Shown here in pieces: positions 1-7,124 of a stretch of 36,757 bases of DNA. Source of the stretch: Clostridiales bacterium (GTDB taxonomy: Bacteria > Bacillota > Clostridia > Saccharofermentanales > Saccharofermentanaceae); NCBI GenBank assembly GCA_017615325.1, contig JAGAAI010000029.1:1-36757 (forward strand). The letters run 5' to 3'. The notes beneath the pieces were generated by a model that was not told the origin of the DNA, ran no database searches, and saw nothing but the letters and a program-made list of their open reading frames with translations. Every line of letters starts with the position of its first letter. The stretch's first letter is position 1. A program made the translations under genes and the position numbers.

Positions 1-2
1 CT

Positions 3-131
3 GTTTATAATGCTTTTCAGGTTTTGAGCGATGGGGGTGTAATTATCGAACCTATCGGAGAACTTCCATGGAGTAAATGTTGCGCCACCATTATTGATAA
101 ATATGGTGTGTGCTGGTGGATATCAATTTAA
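3..131 (+). CDS. C-terminal fragment of a PhnB-like VOC-superfamily protein
   Basis: The window opens inside a gene. The frame starting at base 3 is open for 42 residues and ends with TAA at 129-131. The visible tail runs LSDGGVIIEPIGELPW, then DKYGVCWW. This is the pattern of the last beta strands of PhnB/3-demethylubiquinone-methyltransferase-like VOC proteins, which typically end 'LxxGGxVxxPLxxxxWG...DxFGVxW'. These are small cytoplasmic alpha/beta proteins, often of unknown substrate. The 5' part, including start and promoter, lies outside the window. No terminator hairpin with a T-tract is visible in the 74 bases that follow. Confidence 0.72.
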   Translation, partial: VYNAFQVLSDGGVIIEPIGELPWSKCCATIIDKYGVCWWISI

Positions 132-205
132 CAAATTCCAGTTTATCGACATGTTAGTAATACACACGTTTTTCGAGAGGGTCTTGTTGACTAAACATTA
201 AGATC

Positions 206-1216
206 ATGGCAAATATCATAACGTTTGTTAGAGTGGTTTGCAGTTTTGCAATATTGTTTTGCCCGGCTTTCTCGGCCCCTTTTTATGTTTTATATGTAAC
301 TGCCGGATTCACAGACATAATTGACGGCTTTGTTGCAAGAAAAACAGGTACCGCAAGTGAATTTGGTTCTAAGTTAGATACAGTTGCGGATTTTATATTT
401 GTTGCAGTGTGTCTTATCAAACTGATACCGGTATTAAAATTTGAATTCTGGATGTTTATTTCTATTGGAATCATTGTGATAATTAAGATGATAAATATCA
501 TATCCGGGGTTGTTCTGCAGAAAAAACTCGTGACAGTCCATTCAGTAATGAATAAGATAACAGGAGGGTTATTATTTGTTTTGCCTTTGACAGCAGGATT
601 TATAGATCTTCGATACAGTGCAGCGATCGTATCTGCTATAGCGGTTTTTGCAGCTGTTCAGGAAGGGCATTACATCAGGATGGGAAGGATTGAAACAAAA
701 ATGAATAACGACATAAACAGAGAAGAAATTCATCATATGAAACTTGATCCTGCTCCAGGAGAATCAACCATGAACCTGGCACATAAAATGGAATACATAA
801 ATCCTGTCTATGAAAAAGCGGCTGTTGATCTTGTGCCGTATTCTTCAGACTATCAGGAGCAATACAGGAAGATCTATAACGAATGCTATCATGAGATGAG
901 AGAGGCATTGAATATAAAACCTTTCGATTTTATTCAGGACGATTCGTTCTTTAAAAACGGAATGGAAGATGTTTATCTTTTGTTGGAAGGTGAAGATCTC
1001 ATAGGAAGTGTGGCACTAAAAGGAAATGAGATAGATGATCTGATCGTATCACCATATTATCAGGGGCGCGGGTATGGTAAGAAGATCCTGCTCTGGGCAT
1101 TGGATAACATAAAAAGTGAGAGGATCTTCCTGCATGTTGCTGACTGGAACAAAAGAGCGATCGGCTTGTATAAGAAATACGGATTTGAGATAGTGGAAAC
1201 AGAAGTGATCGGATAA
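206..1216 (+). CDS. CDP-alcohol phosphatidyltransferase fused to a GNAT acyltransferase domain
   Basis: Two domains in 336 residues. Residues 1-155 form an integral-membrane CDP-alcohol phosphatidyltransferase with an intact catalytic signature: D37, D40, G41, A44, R45, G54, D58 and D62 (DxxDGxxAR-x8-GxxxDxxxD). These enzymes join a CDP-linked alcohol such as CDP-diacylglycerol to a second alcohol during phospholipid synthesis. After a charged linker (about 156-205), residues 206-336 form a GNAT fold with the acyl-CoA-binding motif QGRGYGKK and the ending NKRAIGLYKKYGFE. The start is fixed by an in-frame TGA at 188-190 and by the family-like N-terminus NIITFVRV. The ribosome site is weak (GAGAGG at 175-180, rather far). 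The fusion is unusual, since phosphatidyltransferases of this size normally stand alone. Lipid substrate and acyl acceptor cannot be told from sequence. Confidence 0.85.
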   Translation: MANIITFVRVVCSFAILFCPAFSAPFYVLYVTAGFTDIIDGFVARKTGTASEFGSKLDTVADFIFVAVCLIKLIPVLKFEFWMFISIGIIVIIKMINIISGVVLQKKLVTVHSVMNKITGGLLFVLPLTAGFIDLRYSAAIVSAIAVFAAVQEGHYIRMGRIETKMNNDINREEIHHMKLDPAPGESTMNLAHKMEYINPVYEKAAVDLVPYSSDYQEQYRKIYNECYHEMREALNIKPFDFIQDDSFFKNGMEDVYLLLEGEDLIGSVALKGNEIDDLIVSPYYQGRGYGKKILLWALDNIKSERIFLHVADWNKRAIGLYKKYGFEIVETEVIG

Positions 1217-1267
1217 TAAGTTGGTAGGCTTGAATGGGTTCAATATAAAACAGGGAGGGAATGATAC

Positions 1268-1927
1268 ATGAATAAAGAGTGGTCAGAAAAGAATAAAAAG
1301 ATGCAGTCCCTGATCAAAAAGGAGACAAGCTTTAAGGAAGGGATAGATGTCCTTTTGGAGTTAAGAGATGAACTCTTTTCTGATATAACATCTATCGTTG
1401 ATTCTTATCCGGCGGAGGCATTCAGTGAGATGCCTTTTGCCAAGGCTGACGGCTATCACAGCAAGACTCTGATCTATTCCATGTGGCACATATTCCGCAT
1501 CGAAGATATCGTGGCCCACACCATTATCTGTAATGACGAACAGATCCTTTTTACAGATGGTTTTCTTGAGAGGACAAAAAGCCCGATCATAACTACGGGA
1601 AACGAACTTAAGGGAGATGAGATCGCAGCTTTCTCAAAAGAGCTGGATGTCAGGGCAGTGTATGAATACTGCCTTGCAGTAAAGAACTCGACTGACGGGA
1701 TATTGAAGGATCTGGAATATAATGATCTTAAGAGAAAGTTTACTGACGATGACAGGAAGAGAGTATCCGACAGCAGATCGGTAAGTACTGATGAAGATGC
1801 GGTCTGGCTGATCGACTACTGGTGCAGTAAAGATATCGCGGGACTGATCAGGATGCCCTTTTCGAGACATTGGATCATGCACATAGAGGCTATGGGCAGG
1901 ATCAAGAACAAATTAGGGAAGAGATAA
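1268..1927 (+). CDS. DinB-like four-helix-bundle protein
   Basis: This 219-residue protein resembles the DinB/DUF664 superfamily, a four-helix bundle that usually carries three metal-binding histidines. Candidate ligands are the histidines in MWHIFRIEDIVAH (about residues 73-83) and RHWIMHIEAMGRI near the end. Many members are thiol-S-transferase-like enzymes, but the substrate of this subtype is unknown. The long variant with ITTGNELKGDEIA and SRHWIMHIEAM is one I recognise from clostridial genomes, where it is annotated as DinB-family. A purine-rich site (GGGAGGGAATGATAC) precedes the ATG. The membrane-protein gene that follows begins 2 bases after the stop, so the two are probably co-transcribed. 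Confidence 0.75.
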   Translation: MNKEWSEKNKKMQSLIKKETSFKEGIDVLLELRDELFSDITSIVDSYPAEAFSEMPFAKADGYHSKTLIYSMWHIFRIEDIVAHTIICNDEQILFTDGFLERTKSPIITTGNELKGDEIAAFSKELDVRAVYEYCLAVKNSTDGILKDLEYNDLKRKFTDDDRKRVSDSRSVSTDEDAVWLIDYWCSKDIAGLIRMPFSRHWIMHIEAMGRIKNKLGKR

Positions 1928-1929
1928 AA

Positions 1930-2652
1930 ATGTTTAAGGAATACAGCAGGCACATAAACAGTACAAGAAAGGAGATATTGTTTGAGTATTTCCTGCCTTT
2001 GCTTGCGGAAATCTTAATACTGTTCTTATGCATCCTTTCATTTAAATTGGTCGTGGACCTTGGCCCGATGGTTGAAGAACCGTCGCTGGTCGGCGATGAT
2101 ATGACCAAGCCTACTGCAGGACGACTGGGCTTCGGAATATTTGCAATGGTCCTGTGGTTTGTCTTATCGTTTATCGCATCAAAAGCAGCAGGCAAGGATA
2201 AGCATTATACGGCATCGCTTTCAGGCTTTGCAGCGGGAATCCTCTTATGGCAGGCTATAGGTGAGATCTCATGGCATTATTCGATCGGAGGAGTTCATTT
2301 TGTTCCTTTCGAAAGCGTAACTACATTTCCGCTTGCCAGTCTCTTTATACTGCTGATGATATACGGTAAAAAACACCACAGTTTTGACTGGGGAATCTGG
2401 TGCATGATACTTTCTTTTGCATTTAACTGGATGGGACATTACGTTATGGAGGGTACATATCCCTTTGTTAAGTCTCTCATTGATGAGCACAGCTGGAATC
2501 TGACCTCATGCACAGTTTGCGGCTCGTTAGGATTCATTTACAGCATTATATTTTTGCTGTTTCGTGTGAAGACCAGAAGGGGCAGGATCCTTGCATCGAT
2601 GATGACATATATATCGCTCGGAGTCCTGGTATTCGGGATCCGCGAAGGATAA
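1930..2652 (+). CDS. Polytopic membrane protein of unknown function
   Basis: A 240-residue hydrophobic protein with about seven candidate membrane segments: LLAEILILFLCILSFKLVV, FGIFAMVLWFVLSFIAS, LSGFAAGILLWQAIG, FPLASLFILLMIYG, WGIWCMILSFAFNWMGHYV, CGSLGFIYSIIFLLF and ASMMTYISLGVLVFG. I do not recognise a family. Several histidines and aromatic residues (EISWHYSIGGVHF, NWMGHYVME) lie at predicted membrane borders. The ATG at 1930 is preferred because it follows the previous stop by 2 bases, with the ribosome site AGGGAAGAGA inside that gene's end. An alternative ATG at 1870 would add 20 residues overlapping the DinB-like gene and is unlikely. Confidence 0.6.
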   Translation: MFKEYSRHINSTRKEILFEYFLPLLAEILILFLCILSFKLVVDLGPMVEEPSLVGDDMTKPTAGRLGFGIFAMVLWFVLSFIASKAAGKDKHYTASLSGFAAGILLWQAIGEISWHYSIGGVHFVPFESVTTFPLASLFILLMIYGKKHHSFDWGIWCMILSFAFNWMGHYVMEGTYPFVKSLIDEHSWNLTSCTVCGSLGFIYSIIFLLFRVKTRRGRILASMMTYISLGVLVFGIREG

Positions 2653-2673
2653 CAGTCACGGAGGAAATAAGAT

Positions 2674-3108
2674 ATGGATTACCGCAGGATGAATGACACA
2701 TGTTATATAAGGATCGATAAGGGTGAGGAGATAATATCCGAAATACTTAACGTATGCCGCAGGGAAAACATTCAGTCCGCGGTCTATACGGGGATAGGCG
2801 GATGCAGTCATGCCGAGATCCAGACATTCATTCCCGATAAGGGAGAGTTTGAGACTGAAGAGATAGACGGCATGCTGGAACTTATAAGCATCACCGGAAA
2901 TATCGTTATGGATGAAGGAAAGCTTTTCCATCATACGCACGCTGCATTTTCATATAAGGACGGCGAGGAACACAAGATGGCTGCTGGTCATATGAAGGCA
3001 ATAACAGTTCTTTATACCGCAGAGATAGAATTAAGACCTGTTACAGGCGGCGTGATCAGGAGAAAGCACGATCCTGAGACAGGAACAGGCTTTTGGAGTT
3101 TTGAATAA
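2674..3108 (+). CDS. PPC/DUF296-domain protein
   Basis: This 144-residue protein fits the PPC (plant and prokaryote conserved, DUF296) domain. The visible hallmarks are an N-terminal half with YTGIGGCSHAEI (about 38-49), a central ISITGNIV strand, a histidine cluster HHTHAAF (H86, H87, H89) and the late motif GHMKAITVLYTAEIEL (G105, H106). Bacterial stand-alone PPC proteins are trimeric and are thought to bind a small molecule or metal. No AT-hook is present, so DNA binding is not indicated. GGAGG at 2660-2664 precedes the ATG. The gene sits 21 bases after the membrane protein and just before a GNAT gene. Confidence 0.82.
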   Translation: MDYRRMNDTCYIRIDKGEEIISEILNVCRRENIQSAVYTGIGGCSHAEIQTFIPDKGEFETEEIDGMLELISITGNIVMDEGKLFHHTHAAFSYKDGEEHKMAAGHMKAITVLYTAEIELRPVTGGVIRRKHDPETGTGFWSFE

Positions 3109-3130
3109 TTGGCTTGCTGCAGGAGGAAGT

Positions 3131-3892
3131 ATGGTTTTTGAACTGAACGATACATCTAAAGTTTGGGATCTGTTTGAAGGGTGGGAAGAAACCCTGATCT
3201 ATTCCTGTCTTCAAAAGGTTATGGGAAAAGTATATGTATCCGATACCGAAAAGCCTGTATCGGCATTCGCATTTGTCGGATGTTTCGGCTTCTTCGCAGG
3301 AGTTCCTGATATCGAATTGGTGACTGGCAAACCTGCCGGATTTGTGATCATGGTGCCTCAGAACGAAGAATGGGCAAAGCTTATCGAAAACGTATATCCT
3401 GATGCAAGGAAAGTTACAAGATATGCCATAAGGAAGGATACAATATTCGACCGTGACCTGCTTAAGAAAAATCTTGAACTGCTGCCGGAAGGATATGAAC
3501 TTAAAAACATAGATGATACTGTCTATGACAGCCTGCTGGATGATCCCGTGACGGCTGACTTTGTATCCGCCTTCGAAAGCAAGGAGAAATACCTGGAAGA
3601 AGGCAGGGGAGTGGTCATCTTAAAGGACGGGAGATTCGTATCAGGCGCATCTTCTTATACCCGCTATAAAGAGGGCATTGAGATAGAGGTCGATACTATC
3701 GAAAGCGAAAGGAGAAAGAATCTTGCGTTGATCTCATGTTCGGCTCTGATCTTAAGGTGTATTGAAGAAGGTCTTTATCCCAGCTGGGATGCACATAATA
3801 TGGGGTCCGTTCATCTGGCTGAGAAACTGGGCTATGAATTCGATCATGAATACATAGCTTATGAAGTTGCTTCGGCTGAGAGGACTCATTAG
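3131..3892 (+). CDS. GNAT-family acetyltransferase (GNAT_acetyltran type)
   Basis: A 253-residue protein with a variable N-terminal half (about 1-120) and a GNAT-like C-terminal half. The latter shows GRGVVILKDGRFVSGASSY, EVDTIESERRKNLALISCSA (beta4 and the acetyl-CoA loop) and SWDAHNMGSVHLAEKLGYEF. This layout matches the GNAT_acetyltran family, whose members have a cryptic N-terminal domain. The CoA-binding loop ESERRKNLA fits RxxGxG/A only loosely. The ATG at 3131 is chosen because AGGAGG lies at 3121-3126. The upstream ATG at 3101, overlapping the PPC gene, lacks a good site. Substrate unknown. Confidence 0.72.
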   Translation: MVFELNDTSKVWDLFEGWEETLIYSCLQKVMGKVYVSDTEKPVSAFAFVGCFGFFAGVPDIELVTGKPAGFVIMVPQNEEWAKLIENVYPDARKVTRYAIRKDTIFDRDLLKKNLELLPEGYELKNIDDTVYDSLLDDPVTADFVSAFESKEKYLEEGRGVVILKDGRFVSGASSYTRYKEGIEIEVDTIESERRKNLALISCSALILRCIEEGLYPSWDAHNMGSVHLAEKLGYEFDHEYIAYEVASAERTH

Positions 3893-3906
3893 AATAAAAG
3901 GCATAC

Positions 3907-3932
3907 CCGACAAAGAGCGCACAGAATGTCGG
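3907..3932. promoter_or_regulatory. Inverted repeat upstream of the AraC-family gene
   Basis: CCGACA at 3907-3912 and TGTCGG at 3927-3932 are perfect 6-base inverted arms separated by 14 bases. They lie in the 105-base gap upstream of the regulator at 3998. A TATAGT-like -10 occurs nearby (around 3954-3959), but no convincing -35 is seen. The repeat could be an operator for autoregulation. Six-base arms can arise by chance, so this is weak. Confidence 0.25.
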
Positions 3933-3997
3933 ATAATGATCATGTCCTGTTGGTATAGTTAAGGTGCATTAAGCAAGAGAGAAAGGAGCACACCGGG

Positions 3998-4831
3998 ATG
4001 AAAGGCTGGATAGAAGGTTTTCAGGAATCCATAGATTTCATTGAAGAGAATCTGACGGATGATCTTGATATCGAGGAGATCGCAGCTAAAGCGGCTCTGT
4101 CCCCCTTTTACTACCAGCGTATCTTCGGTGCTCTCTGCGGTATGACTGTTGCTGAATACATCCGTGCGCGCAGGATGACATTGGCAGCCACAGAACTTAT
4201 TGGGAAGGATGTTAAGGTGATCGATATTGCAGTCAGATACGGCTACGATTCACCTGACAGTTTTGCAAAAGCTTTCCAGAAGTTCCATGGTGTCACACCG
4301 TCGGGAGCCAGGGAACCGGGTGCCGCGCTTCGTTCTTTTGCACCAATGCATATCAAAATTACTATGGAAGGTGGAACTATGTTGGATTATCGTATTGTTG
4401 AAAAGGCTCCGTTTACTATCGTCGGAGTAAAAAGACCTTTTAATTCTGATACAAGTTATCAGGAAGTGCCGAAGTTCTGGAATGAGTGGATCGCAAAAGG
4501 AGAAGACCGTCCCATTATGGGTACCTTCGGTGTCTGCATCGACTGTAACGGAAAGGACTTTGATTACTGGATCGCAGATCTCTACTTCCCCTGGGAGGAG
4601 ATCCCCGAGGGCTGTGAGACCAGGGTGATCCCGGGAAGTTTATGGGCTCAGTTCCCCTGCACGCTTTCGAACCTGCAGGACACGAACACAAAGATCTGGT
4701 CAGAGTGGCTCCCTGCTCTTAAAGGCTATTCTCTTGCGGGAGAATATGATATTGAGGTTTATCTGCCGCCCAAGGAAGGTTCGGATGAGATGAACATCTT
4801 TATCTGGGTGCCTCTTAAGAAGGCGGAATAA
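3998..4831 (+). CDS. AraC-family transcription regulator with GyrI-like effector domain
   Basis: 277 residues. An N-terminal AraC/XylS double helix-turn-helix spans about residues 8-106: DDLDIEEIAAKAALSPFYY, AEYIRARRMTLAATEL and VRYGYDSPDSFAKAFQKFHG, the classic second-HTH signature. Residues about 128-277 form a GyrI-like/SOUL-type effector-binding domain (DYRIVEKAPFTIVGVKR, then DYWIADLYFPWEEIPEG and WLPALKGYSLAGEYDIEVY). Members of this ROB/BmrR-like class sense hydrophobic or cationic small molecules and activate transport or detoxification genes. AAGGAG at 3983-3988 is correctly placed for the ATG. No adjacent transporter is seen, so the target is unknown. Confidence 0.88.
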   Translation: MKGWIEGFQESIDFIEENLTDDLDIEEIAAKAALSPFYYQRIFGALCGMTVAEYIRARRMTLAATELIGKDVKVIDIAVRYGYDSPDSFAKAFQKFHGVTPSGAREPGAALRSFAPMHIKITMEGGTMLDYRIVEKAPFTIVGVKRPFNSDTSYQEVPKFWNEWIAKGEDRPIMGTFGVCIDCNGKDFDYWIADLYFPWEEIPEGCETRVIPGSLWAQFPCTLSNLQDTNTKIWSEWLPALKGYSLAGEYDIEVYLPPKEGSDEMNIFIWVPLKKAE

Positions 4832-4869
4832 AAGTCGCCAGGGAGTTTGCTTAAGGAAAAAAGAGAGTG

Positions 4870-4910
4870 GGGCTGTCTTGAAAGTGATCCTTATCACTTA
4901 AGAGGCAGCC
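4870..4910. terminator. Imperfect hairpin after the AraC-family gene
   Basis: An inner perfect stem (AAGTGAT, loop CCTT, ATCACTT) is extended outward by GGCTGTCTT pairing with AAGAGGCAGCC with one bulge. The hairpin sits 40 bases after the stop of the regulator gene. No T-tract follows on the + strand, so termination would be inefficient or not Rho-independent. Confidence 0.45.
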
Positions 4911-4932
4911 TCAACTGGTTGCAGATTTGGCT

Positions 4933-4972
4933 TTGTGCTCCAAATCACTGAAAACAGACATTTGGAGCACAA
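4933..4972. repeat. Perfect 13-base inverted repeat between convergent genes
   Basis: TTGTGCTCCAAAT (4933-4945) and ATTTGGAGCACAA (4960-4972) are exact reverse complements around a 14-base spacer. The element ends 8 bases from the stop codon of the lipoprotein gene at 4981. It may be part of a convergent terminator, but neither strand shows a T-tract after the stem. Confidence 0.6.
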
Positions 4973-4980
4973 GGGGAATG

Positions 4981-6357
4981 TTAATAGTATTCCTTCGTTA
5001 CTTTTCCGCTGAATACTTCATCGAAATGGATGTCTGCCCAGGAGCCTTTTTTGACCCTAACCGTGTAGGGCAGGTTGGACGGACCGAACATGGTATAGTC
5101 GGGATCTGCCAATTCTTCATCGGAGGGAGCAAAAGCGTTGGAAGGCCATTCTTCCAGTTCCATTTCTTCCGGAACTATTACCAGCTCCCGTCCGCTATCG
5201 ACAAATGCATGTTCGCCGATCTTCTTAAGACCTTTGGGCAATGTTATCTCGCGCAAGCTGTCGCAATCAATGAAGGCATATGCTCCTATCGATCTGACAG
5301 AATCGGGAAGATCAATAGTCTTTAGAGACTTACAGCCGCCAAAAGCCATATTGGAGATTGTGGTAAGGTTACCCTCGATCACTATCTTTTCCAAACCGGT
5401 ATCATCATGAAAACAAGATACCGGGATCTCCTTAACTCCTTTTGGGATCACTAGTTCCTTAAGATGCGGGCAATTCGAATGAAAACCAAGCTTAGTAAGT
5501 CCCTTTGGCAGGGTAATTGTCTCCAAAGTATTGGACATGGTCAGAAGATATCCGTAATCCACATCGTCGTCACTTTCGAAAGACACGTTCTTTGGATGAC
5601 CGTTTGAGAAATTGGTAAAGATCCTGACTCCTGCCGGGATGACCAGGTCTTCCTGCTTTCTTCCTTCTTCCGTAAGTCCCGTAAGATCGGTATCAGACCC
5701 TGTTTTGCTAAAGACGAAGGGACCTGATTCAAAAACCTCGCTTGATACAGTATTACCGTCTTTGCCGTCATCAAGTCTGATCCAGAGCGCAGGGCGGACT
5801 CCCCATTCGTAGTTGACGGCTGCACCGAATTCACTGATATGTCCGTTTGAAAGAAAATCACATTCTACTAAAGATGCGTGATCGCTGACTATCCCCCTGT
5901 TGCGGAGCCAATAGCCGGGGGCGTCTTCCTCACTGAATTCAAAATACCTGTCGGCATCGTTCTTAAAATATCTGTAAGCTTCTTCAACAGACATAAGAAG
6001 GATCTTGTCTCCGGTCTTATCGACTATCTTGTCGCGTTCTGCATCAGTGAAAGCTTCATTAATATATTCATCGTTCAGCCATAAACGGATCGAGCAGCTG
6101 TCGCTGTCCCACCCGCAATAACTTTCATCGAAAATGTGTGTATCGACTATGTCATTGGATGTGATATAAGCTTCTGTTCCGACGACATTAAGAACACGCC
6201 AGTCGGTATGGCCTTTATAGTTACCGAACTTGATTATGTCCCCGGCTTTTACTTTGCCGGCATCAGATCCGGAGGATTCCACGGGGGCAGGAGAAGAACA
6301 TGAACAAGTTCCCAGCCCTATCGCTGCAATAAGAAATGCTGCAAGTATCTTTTTCAT
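4981..6357 (-). CDS. BspA-like leucine-rich repeat lipoprotein with a DUF6273-like domain
   Basis: The start is placed at 6357 (ATG with GGGGGAG about 11 bases upstream), giving 458 residues. A signal peptide MKKILAAFLIAAIGLGT ends in a cysteine cluster (C18, C20), consistent with lipoprotein processing though not a textbook lipobox. Residues about 38-195 resemble DUF6273 (IIKFGNY, CSIRLWLND, YWLRNRG, WGVRPALWIRL), a domain common on clostridial surface proteins. Residues about 225-458 are a BspA-type LRR_5 module: repeats such as LKTIDLPDSVRSIGAYAFI and LREITLPKGLKKIGEHAF, closing with GSWADIHFDEVFSG. The same module, with the same opening (TGLTEEG) and closing signatures, forms the outer part of the sigma factor at 33838-35454. 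Likely a surface protein binding protein or glycan ligands. A sigma-A promoter lies upstream. Confidence 0.85.
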   Translation of the reverse strand: MKKILAAFLIAAIGLGTCSCSSPAPVESSGSDAGKVKAGDIIKFGNYKGHTDWRVLNVVGTEAYITSNDIVDTHIFDESYCGWDSDSCSIRLWLNDEYINEAFTDAERDKIVDKTGDKILLMSVEEAYRYFKNDADRYFEFSEEDAPGYWLRNRGIVSDHASLVECDFLSNGHISEFGAAVNYEWGVRPALWIRLDDGKDGNTVSSEVFESGPFVFSKTGSDTDLTGLTEEGRKQEDLVIPAGVRIFTNFSNGHPKNVSFESDDDVDYGYLLTMSNTLETITLPKGLTKLGFHSNCPHLKELVIPKGVKEIPVSCFHDDTGLEKIVIEGNLTTISNMAFGGCKSLKTIDLPDSVRSIGAYAFIDCDSLREITLPKGLKKIGEHAFVDSGRELVIVPEEMELEEWPSNAFAPSDEELADPDYTMFGPSNLPYTVRVKKGSWADIHFDEVFSGKVTKEYY

Positions 6358-6414
6358 AAGACAGTCTCCCCCGGCGGACTTTTTCGACAGTAACAACCTT
6401 ATTACTACTATCAA

Positions 6415-6443
6415 ATGTTATATTGTTAACTGTGGGATGTCAA
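6415..6443 (-). promoter_or_regulatory. Sigma-A-type promoter of the BspA-like lipoprotein gene
   Basis: On the - strand a perfect -35 TTGACA (6443-6438) is followed by a -10 of TAACAT (6420-6415, spacer 17) or TATAAC (6422-6417, spacer 15). It sits about 60 bases ahead of the ATG at 6357. Both -10 readings are seen directly; which one is used is not known. Confidence 0.6.
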
Positions 6444-6462
6444 GGGAAAAAGAAAAATAAAC

Positions 6463-6491
6463 TTGACTTCGACCTCTATGACAGTTACAAG
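6463..6491 (+). promoter_or_regulatory. Candidate promoter of the GrpB-like gene
   Basis: TTGACT (6463-6468), 17-base spacer, TACAAG (6486-6491; 4 of 6 to consensus). It lies 83 bases before the ATG at 6575 and diverges from the lipoprotein promoter. The weak -10 keeps confidence low. Confidence 0.4.
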
Positions 6492-6574
6492 TAATAGAAA
6501 ACAAAATGGATCTGGAGATGCAAAGCTGGGCATTGGATGAGGCCTGGAAGAAAAGATAGAGAAAGAATAAAGAT

Positions 6575-7120
6575 ATGAAGATAGGTCTTAAGAGAGGATT
6601 AGTAGAAGTCGTTGATCACGATCCCGAATGGGAAGAAGAAGCAAAGCTGACCATAGGGAAGCTTGATAAGATCCTTCAGGGTATGGCAGTCGATATCCAG
6701 CACGTCGGGAGTACTGCTATAAAGAGTATCTGCGCAAAACCCATCATCGATATTGCCGTCGGTGTAAGGGATCTTGACAAGATCCTGGAATATAACGATG
6801 CGCTTCTTGCCGAAGGTTTCATATTCCGCGGTGAGGATATCCCGGGCCAGTATCTCTATGTCCTGGGTGATGAAGACAGCAGGACCCACCACATTCATGT
6901 GGTTAAGTACGATTCAACAGAATGGAATAACTACATAAACATGAGAGACTATCTGAATACCCACGAGGAAGATGCGATGCGTTATTCACAATTGAAGGAG
7001 TCCCTGGCTTTGCAATATCCTTCTGACAGGGTTAAATATACGGAGATGAAAAGTTGCCTGATTAGTGAGATACTTAATAAGGCTCAAATTTGGAGACAAA
7101 ATAATAAAGGGGAATTTTAG
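6575..7120 (+). CDS. GrpB/UPF0157-family protein
   Basis: 181 residues with the family signature: VVDHDPEWEEEA near the start, HVGSTA at 43-48 and KPIIDIAVGV at 55-64, then HHIHVVKYDS. UPF0157/GrpB proteins share a nucleotidyltransferase-like core, where the GS and D(I)D elements resemble the polymerase-beta palm; some occur fused to dephospho-CoA kinase. Their reaction is not firmly known. The ribosome site is poor (GAGAAAG, 6558-6564). The stop overlaps the region just before the next gene's ATG at 7125, so the pair is probably one transcript. Confidence 0.85.
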   Translation: MKIGLKRGLVEVVDHDPEWEEEAKLTIGKLDKILQGMAVDIQHVGSTAIKSICAKPIIDIAVGVRDLDKILEYNDALLAEGFIFRGEDIPGQYLYVLGDEDSRTHHIHVVKYDSTEWNNYINMRDYLNTHEEDAMRYSQLKESLALQYPSDRVKYTEMKSCLISEILNKAQIWRQNNKGEF

Positions 7121-7124
7121 CAAA

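Noticed and set aside
4933..4972. The 13-base inverted repeat considered as insertion-sequence ends
   Set aside because: The arms are only 14 bases apart with no transposase or target duplication, so it is kept as a simple inverted repeat.
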